Source of the DNA: Heterohyrax brucei
Lineage: Eukaryota > Chordata > Mammalia > Hyracoidea > Procaviidae
Assembly (NCBI GenBank): GCA_028571685.1
Contig: CM053143.1
Location: forward strand, 152,452,329-152,516,328
Direction of reading: 5' to 3'
Length of the DNA stretch: 64,000 nucleotides
Shown here: positions 57,981 through 64,000 of the stretch, one piece after another
How the letters are laid out: each line of letters starts with the position of its first letter
Position numbering within the stretch: the stretch's first letter is position 1
Made by a program: the position numbers and the translations under genes
Notes under the pieces: generated by a model
Databases searched by the model: none
Seen by the model: only the letters and a program-made list of their open reading frames with translations
Told to the model about the DNA's origin: nothing

Positions 57981-58508
57981 TGTCGTGGACTGAATTGTGT
58001 TCCCCCAAAAATATGTGTAGCCCTGTGGTGGGGCCATGTTTCTCAAAATTTTATGATTGTCCTCCACTTTGTGATTTTCCTATGCTGTACATTAAAGAAT
58101 TAGGGTGGGACTGTAAATCCCTTCATAGAGTCACCTCCCTGGTTCACTGTAAAGGGAGTTCCCCTGCAACATGGCTTGCACCACCCTTTATCCTTTCATC
58201 CTATGAGAGATAAAAGGAAAGAGAAGCAAATAGAGAGTTGGAAACCTCACACTTACCAAGAAAGCAGCACTGGAATATGAGCACGTCCTTTAGACCTGAG
58301 GTTTCTGCACCAAGACGCTCGCTGGATAAAGCCTGATGCAACACAAGAACTTTCTTACAGAGCCAACAAGGGGGAAAGTCTTCCCCTGGAGCAGACATCC
58401 TGAAATTTGGACTTGTAGCCTACCAGACTGTATAAGAATAAACTTTTCTTTGCTAAAGCCATTCACTTTGTGGTATTTCTGTTACAGCAGCACTAGCTGA
58501 CTAAAACA
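57981..58508 (+). mobile_element. Solo MaLR-like LTR
   Basis: 528 bp, from TGTCGTGGACTGAATTGTGT to CTGACTAAAACA. Perfect 5-bp duplications GCCTC flank it at 57976-57980 and 58509-58513. An AATAAA at 58437-58442 is a likely LTR polyadenylation signal. Confidence 0.95.
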
Positions 58509-58513
58509 GCCTC

Positions 58514-59220
58514 TAACATGAGGCTCTAAGGAGGCAAGACTGTGCTGCTAAGGACCACATCCAACCATGTGAGAAAGCTTACCTGCAGTAGAAGAAATGA
58601 AGTCAGTATATACAGACTGTAAGTGCAATAAGGGGCCAGCTACAAGCAAACTCCTACCTGAGCTCTTCACGGTTGGCTCTCTTCACGTGATTTTTTGTTG
58701 TATGATTATGTGAACCAGGAACTTTTTCTCACGTGGGCTACTTCAACTTGTATTTCTGTCATTTGCAATCCAAGAAAAGTCCTAACAGAGAAAGTGAGTA
58801 TTAGGTATCAATGGATATTTTTCATTCAGGTGATAAAAGAACATCATATAAGTTTCCTAACTTAAAGAATTGTCATCTATAAGATACAGTGCCTCTTCCC
58901 TTAAACACTACTAGCTAAACCCAAAATTAACATTTAATTCCCTTTTAAATACACGCCACACAAATCACAGTATTTTTTAAAACAGTCACTTTATCTCTTC
59001 TCCTTCTTATACCCCAATCAGCACACAGTGACAAATAAGCAAGCAACTACAATCTAACAGCAGAATGTAGAGTGACAAATGTCAAAAAAAAAGAGAGAAA
59101 GAGAAAATAGAGTGGCAGAGAAATAAATACAAAATGCATATAACTCAACCTTAAGCCATCAGAGAATGCTTCCTCTTCCTCTAGAGTTACCACCTGAAAT
59201 AAGACCTGAAAGGCACATTC
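58514..59220. other. Unassigned sequence
   Basis: No gene or repeat family recognised. Confidence 0.4.
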
Positions 59221-59221
59221 T

Positions 59222-59373
59222 CACTGCTGTCAAGTGGATTCCGACTCTTAGTGACCCTATAGATAGAGTAGAACTGCCCCATAGAGTTTCCAAGGAGTAC
59301 CTGGTGGATTCAAGCTGCCAATCTTTTGCTTAGCAGCTGTAGCACTCAACCACTACACCACCAGGGTTTCTGA
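59222..59373 (-). mobile_element. AfroSINE, full length
   Basis: Plus strand: CTGTCAAGTGGATTCCGACT, GAACTGCCCCATAGAGTTTC, GAGTACCTGGTGGATTCAAG and ACCACCAGGGTTTC. Confidence 0.9.
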
Positions 59374-59554
59374 AAGGCACATTAAAGTTAACAAAACCAA
59401 AGAGGTAGAAGGAAGGAATCGAGCAAGCCTTCCAGAGTGGAGCTTCTGTACTCAAGCCTAGACTTAGCATCTGAAGGAAGAAATGCAAGTAACTGAATAG
59501 AACCAAGGGAATTAAGGGCAAGGGAAAAACTGATGGGAGATGAGGATAAAGTGC

Positions 59555-59795
59555 TAAACAGAAGCCAGATTATGGGATTCTGCCGTGCCTAATTAAGGAG
59601 TTCATACTTTATCCTGCAGGCAATGAAAGGCCACAAGAAAAGGTTTTAAGCAAGGGAGTTACATGCTCAAATGTTTGAGATCACTTTGGTGAGAGCAGGA
59701 AAAATGGATTAGAAGGCAAGACTGGTAGCAGGAATGACCAGTAAGGAGGCTACTGCAGTATTCCAGGTAAGAGGTAATGTTGGCAGCACTAGAGA
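59555..59795 (+). repeat. Ancient mammal-wide repeat, opposite orientation to 10890-11660
   Basis: Contains 'ttcatactttatcctgcagg', 'caatgaaaggccacaagaaa', 'agggagttacatgctcaaat' and 'aaggaggctactgcagtatt', the reverse of the pattern described at 10890. Confidence 0.55.
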
Positions 59796-59904
59796 TAGGA
59801 AAAAAGGGAACAAAGTCAAGAAATATTAAAGGGAAAAAAATATAACAGTTATCAATCAGAATGTGAGAAGACAAAGAGGACAAGGACAAAGTCTTGGTTT
59901 CTGC

Positions 59905-60132
59905 TGAATTATTACCAACCAGTTGCCTTCAAATCAACTCTGACTCATGGCAATACCATGTGCGTCAGAATACAGTTGTGTTCACCTTCTCTCTGTATGT
60001 ATATGTATGTATATAATCATATATATATATATGGTTTTCAGAAATAGGTTGCCAGATCTTTCTTCCTAGCTGCCTCTGGGTTGACTTGCACCTCCAATCT
60101 TTCAGTTAACAGCTGAGCACATTAATCATTTA
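59905..60132 (-). mobile_element. AfroSINE, longer subfamily, with internal microsatellite
   Basis: Plus strand has GCCTTCAAATCAACTCTGAC and GTCAGAATACAGTTGTGTTC on the left, and CTTTCAGTTAACAGCTGAGC on the right. Between them lies a TATG/TATA microsatellite (about 59995-60035). Confidence 0.78.
59995..60035. repeat. (TATG)n/(TA)n microsatellite
   Basis: GTATGTATATGTATGTATAT then ATATATATATATG, sitting inside an AfroSINE. Confidence 0.9.
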
Positions 60133-60135
60133 TAT

Positions 60136-60835
60136 AACACACAGACTTAGTAGTTGCTATTATTTCTGAATTCTCAGCAACGGCCATATATACATTATCT
60201 CACTTAATCTTGCCTTCTGGAGAACAGAGAAAAGAAACAGTCTATTTTATTTTTTGAGTTTGGACACGGAAGAGGAAAAGTTGATAATATCTAAAGTTTT
60301 GGGACATGCTGAGTTTCAGGGACCCGTGGGAACATCCAAATGGACAAGTAGTGAAGATGGATGATATAGGCATCTAGTTACCAAGAGAAACTTTTGACTT
60401 GGAGATTAGGAAAATTAGGTGGTAATTAGGGAAAAATCATACTTACAGTATGGCAGAAGTGGTGCCAGGCAAAAAAACAAATAAAGTAAGATTCAGTCCC
60501 ACAGTCCCAGCCCCCAAAGTTATACAGGGAAAAGACGGGGTACAGAAGGTGGCTCTGCACTGTGTTAAGTGTATTATGGAAGTACATACAAGATTTAGAG
60601 ATAATACAGAAGAGTATCTATGCTGAGGGAAGGAAGAAGGCGTTACAAAAAACTCAACCTAGATCTTGACATAGGGGAGAACAGAGAGGGCACTGAAGGC
60701 ATTCCAGATAGAAGAAACAAATTTAAAGTCAAAAAGGAAAATTTTCTGTAAGGAAAAAAGGAAGTTATGCCATGCTTCAAAACAAAGAAAGTAAATATGT
60801 AATAATTATTAAATTTAATGAATCGACAACAAGGA
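60136..60835. other. Unassigned sequence
   Basis: Weak MIR-like text at 60155-60215 ('catatatacattatctcact'); nothing else recognised. Confidence 0.35.
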
Positions 60836-60837
60836 CA

Positions 60838-61395
60838 TGAGGAAAAAAGAGCTCAGGACACAGAAAGACCAACACCAATGGAAGACTGTATCAATATGTG
60901 ACCAGAAGAACTGGATGGGGCCCACACCACCAAAGATAGCTGCAATAGGGCACACAATGTTGAGTCCCTGTGGCAACAAGAGAAAAAGAAGGATGTAGCT
61001 CAAGAACTCTACTAAAAGACCACAACTGACAGCCCAACGGCCAGAGGTATCCACCAGGAGCATGGCCCCTAGACCTTCTGCTGCCCTGACCAGAAAACAC
61101 TACTGAGGTCAACTCTTCAGACAAAATTAGACTTGACTCGGGGACACAATGTGACCATATGGTGTGTGTACTTTATGGCTCTATACATTTATAGGATGCT
61201 GTCCTACTGGTCTCTTTCCAATGGGAAAAGGTGTGGAGGAGGGGACAGGAGCTTGTTAAGAGGATACAAGTACAGAATGAAAAGGAGGAGTGTGCTGTCA
61301 CTGGGTGGGGACAGCAGAAGGAGCTGCAGACAGGTAGGCATGCAAAATTAATCTGTATTGTATACTTTCACTTAATTACAATTTTAAAAAAATTA
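60838..61395 (+). mobile_element. L1 3' UTR, 5'-truncated insertion
   Basis: AGGACACAGAAAGACCAACA, ACCAGAAGAACTGGATGGGG, GACTCGGGGACACAATGTGA and ACTTTCACTTAATTACAATT with an A-rich tail. Fourth independent insertion of this UTR type among the short copies. Confidence 0.87.
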
Positions 61396-61489
61396 ATGAA
61401 TAGAGATAAATCACAAAATGTATTTTAAAAATGAGACATGGAAGTTTACTAAATACTAAATATTTACTAAATACTAAATATTATAAAAG

Positions 61490-61652
61490 TGGAAACCCTT
61501 GTGGTGTAGTACTACAGCTGCTAACCAAAAGGTCTGCAGCTCAAATCCATCAGGCATTGCTTGGAAACTCTATGAGGCAATTCTACTCTGTCCTATAGGG
61601 TTGCTATGAGTTGGAATTGACTTATAGCAGTGGTTTGGTTTTGGTTTATTAT
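61490..61652 (+). mobile_element. AfroSINE, full length
   Basis: GTGGAAACCCTTGTGGTGTA, CTGCTAACCAAAAGGTCTGC, TTGGAAACTCTATGAGGCAA and tail GGAATTGACTTATAGCAGTG with GGTTTGGTTTT. Confidence 0.9.
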
Positions 61653-61659
61653 AAAAGTA

Positions 61660-62910
61660 ACATAATAAAATGCATCAGAAGAACTACAAAAATGTAGTAA
61701 CATATCAAAGACCCATAAGGAGATGTTAGGAGCTAAAATAGCCCTCAATGTATCTTAAAACGTGTAAGATGGGCTTTCCAAAACTAAAGGGTACAATAGA
61801 ATTAATAATGTTAAAACAACAGTAACTTGTAAAAGAAAGTAGTGTTGTATCTTATACTGAAAAATCCTGACAGATCAAAGAGTTAAAATATAACTGGATT
61901 ACAGAAAAATTAGAAAAAACTGATTAACACATCTGTAAATGATGAAATTTCTTAATTTGGAAGTATGAAGCACAGACAAAAGAATGACAGACTCACTCAT
62001 AAACATTTCAAACTTCTGACTATTAAAAATAACTAAAAAGAAAAACAACAAATTAGAGAACAACATTTACAAGAAAAAAAAGCACTAATAATCTTGTTTG
62101 GAACTGACTGTAAGATACAAGAAAAACAACTAGACCTAACAGATGATTAAGAGATATGAGCGGGCAATCCACATTTAGAAAACGACAGTGTCTACCACCA
62201 GCATAGTACAATTCAGTGACATTTTTACACCCAGAGCCAATTACATGGCAAGTGCAACATGTGTGATCATGTTTGATTCCACACTGTCCACTGACTAACA
62301 GACATAAAAATCAAGTGTAGCCAGTTTACTCCCCTTTAGATATAAAATGGCATTTAAACATTTGACATTATAAGTTAAAACAGCACAAACTGATTAACTT
62401 CAATTTAAATGCAGTAATAATTTCTAGAGGGCAATGCTGAGAGTTAAGCTAGCAGGGGTGGGGGGCAAGAAAGTAAAAACACTCACTCCCTAAGCATTAC
62501 CAAGCCTAAGGTCCAACAGCCTACCAACCCTCCATCTAGGCCTATTTGAAGAGTTTAGTATGTAAGGTAGGTAGGAAAGTACTTATAAGCAAATTCAGAG
62601 TAATGTTAAAATCTATACATTCATTGTAATACAGAGAAAAATCAGTCAGGAGACAAATCAACATACCTTATTTATCAATTTCAAGATTTGTATTTTTACA
62701 TTTCTACAACTAGGATACATCCTAGAATCAATGATGTCCCATAGGGTAATGGGAGAATTCTTTTTATTTCATAATGGTTTGATGATTATCTCTGCGAAGG
62801 GAATGAAAGTTTTACAAGTTCCAATTATCTAACTGTTAGTGCCTTTTATCCTGAAAATATTTTTCTTTAATTCACCAGTTTTCCTTTTTGGTTATTTTCA
62901 GTTTCACAGG
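61660..62910. other. Unassigned AT-rich sequence
   Basis: No repeat family, exon or conserved frame recognised over 1.2 kb. Confidence 0.4.
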
Positions 62911-62914
62911 GTTG

Positions 62915-63100
62915 TCACTGCTGTTAGTTGCCAACACGTCAACTCCGATTCACAGCAACCTTCTACACAATAGAACACAATACTGCCGAGTCGTATGCCA
63001 TTTTCATGATCGTCAGGATGTTTCACTGCATTGTTGAGAGTATTACGTCAATCCATCTCATGGAGGGTTTTCCCATTTTCACTAACCCTCTATCATGGAA
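62915..63100 (-). mobile_element. RTE 3'-end fragment
   Basis: CACTGCTGTTAGTTGCCAAC, ACAATAGAACACAATACTGC and GTCAATCCATCTCATGGAGG are the reverse of the RTE 3' end, diverged and 5'-truncated. Confidence 0.82.
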
Positions 63101-63221
63101 TAAATAGCACATAGTTGGAAATGCAGCTACTTACTTGACATTAAAGGCTTAGGTTCAGAGAACCATGAGAAAAAAAATGTTTAAAGCAACATTTGGGGTA
63201 CAAAAAAAATCGAGCTATGTT

Positions 63222-63340
63222 TGACTTAATTCTGGTTCTGCCACATACTACTTAGGTAACCCTGGGGAACGTTAACAATTTCTCTTTCTCCTCATCTGTA
63301 AAATAGTGCAAATCTCACAGGTGTGCGAATTAAATACCAA
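63222..63340 (+). repeat. MIR fragment
   Basis: 'ttctggttctgccacatact', 'aggtaaccctggggaacgtt' and 'tctcctcatctgtaaaatag' are a typical MIR core. Confidence 0.78.
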
Positions 63341-63342
63341 AA

Positions 63343-63428
63343 AAAAAATAGAACCTGTTGCCATGGAGTCAATTTTGACTCCTAAGGACACTACAAGACA
63401 GAGCAGAACTGCCCCCCACGGTTTCCAA
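63343..63428 (-). mobile_element. AfroSINE, 5'-truncated
   Basis: GAACCTGTTGCCATGGAGTC, GACAGAGCAGAACTGCCCCC and GGTTTCC, the reverse of a tail and body. Confidence 0.82.
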
Positions 63429-63896
63429 TACAATAATAAAAGTGTTTAAAACACTGGATTATACATAAATAAATGGTAGCCATTTTTATTTCCATGTGGA
63501 TGAGGATGTTGGAACCGATCCTGATGTCTGCCTTACTAAATGTAAGGTAGTTGTCAAAAAAAATTTTTTTAAAGTCCATCTATTCTTTTAATTTCCGATA
63601 TAAACTACTTCTAAAGGCATTTAACAAATATCTGAGATTTGTTGCTTGACCTAGTAAACATTCTTTCCAAAACTTTGACTTTGCATATAAAAAGCTAAGC
63701 CAAGCCAAAAAGCTAAAGGCAGCTGTTTTCTGAAATTCACAATGACTAATAAAGGGTTGCTGCTTCGCATTTCAAAGTCATGCATAATCACATGTAATCA
63801 TGAAAATATTACCAACGAGGATATTACCAAAGCGACCGGATAATTAATGTAACGAAAAGATGCGCCAACACTGATTATATTTATTTAGCCTCTACA

Positions 63897-64000
63897 GTGA
63901 GCAATATGGAAACCCTGGTGCCGGTGAGCAATATGGAAGCCCCAGTGGCGCAGTGATGAAGAGTTATCATGGCTGCTGACCAAAAGATCCGCAATCCGAA
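63897..64000 (+). mobile_element. AfroSINE, cut by the window edge, with duplicated head
   Basis: Two tandem 27-bp units (63897-63923 and 63924-63950), each GTGAGCAATATGGAA plus the first SINE bases. The copy then continues through GGCTGCTGACCAAAAGATCC to the end of the window. Confidence 0.88.

Overview
This window looks like nuclear DNA from a paenungulate mammal, most likely an elephant. The diagnostic signal is about 30 copies of an Afrotherian tRNA-derived SINE (AfroSINE). It is accompanied by RTE-clade (BovB-like) LINEs ending in (AAC)n tails and by L1 copies whose 3' UTR is unlike that of primates or rodents. No bacterial features, CRISPR arrays, functional tRNA or rRNA genes were found.

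The only host gene I can support is the 5' coding part of N4BP2 (NEDD4-binding protein 2) on the minus strand. Three coding exons are visible: 10253-10481 (start codon and first part of the CUE domain), 5215-6373 (rest of CUE, acidic/Ser-rich linker, proline-rich stretch, Walker A) and 2404-2528 (next part of the polynucleotide-kinase-like domain). Splice sites, phases and frame all agree, so the gene appears intact and continues past the left edge. DNA right of 10580 is probably its long 5' intron, but no promoter or upstream exon was seen.

From 10.6 to 64 kb almost everything recognisable is transposon-derived and nested. At 12.6-21.6 kb an old L1 is cut by two abutting RTE fragments, AfroSINEs, a younger L1 3' end and a complete MaLR-like LTR element. 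At 21.56-31.07 kb lies one RTE copy with an inverted 5' part (twin priming), which carries a 33-bp minisatellite and was later hit by a solo LTR and by a 5.6-kb L1 with 13-bp target-site duplications. At 31.1-35.8 kb is a second long L1, followed by an older L1 holding an unidentified insert.

At 39.1-43.3 kb is a minus-strand class II (betaretrovirus-like) ERV with a 5' LTR, primer-binding site, gag and pol remnants, but no NC/protease and no 3' LTR. Farther right are three minus-strand RTE copies (46.2, 49.5 and 53.8 kb), two mariner copies sharing one internal structure, two solo LTRs with perfect 5-bp target duplications, and several L1 3' ends.

No new multi-gene system is evident. The value of the window is its readable insertion history and a few unexplained pieces. 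All family names come from recognising sequence patterns; no database search was run.
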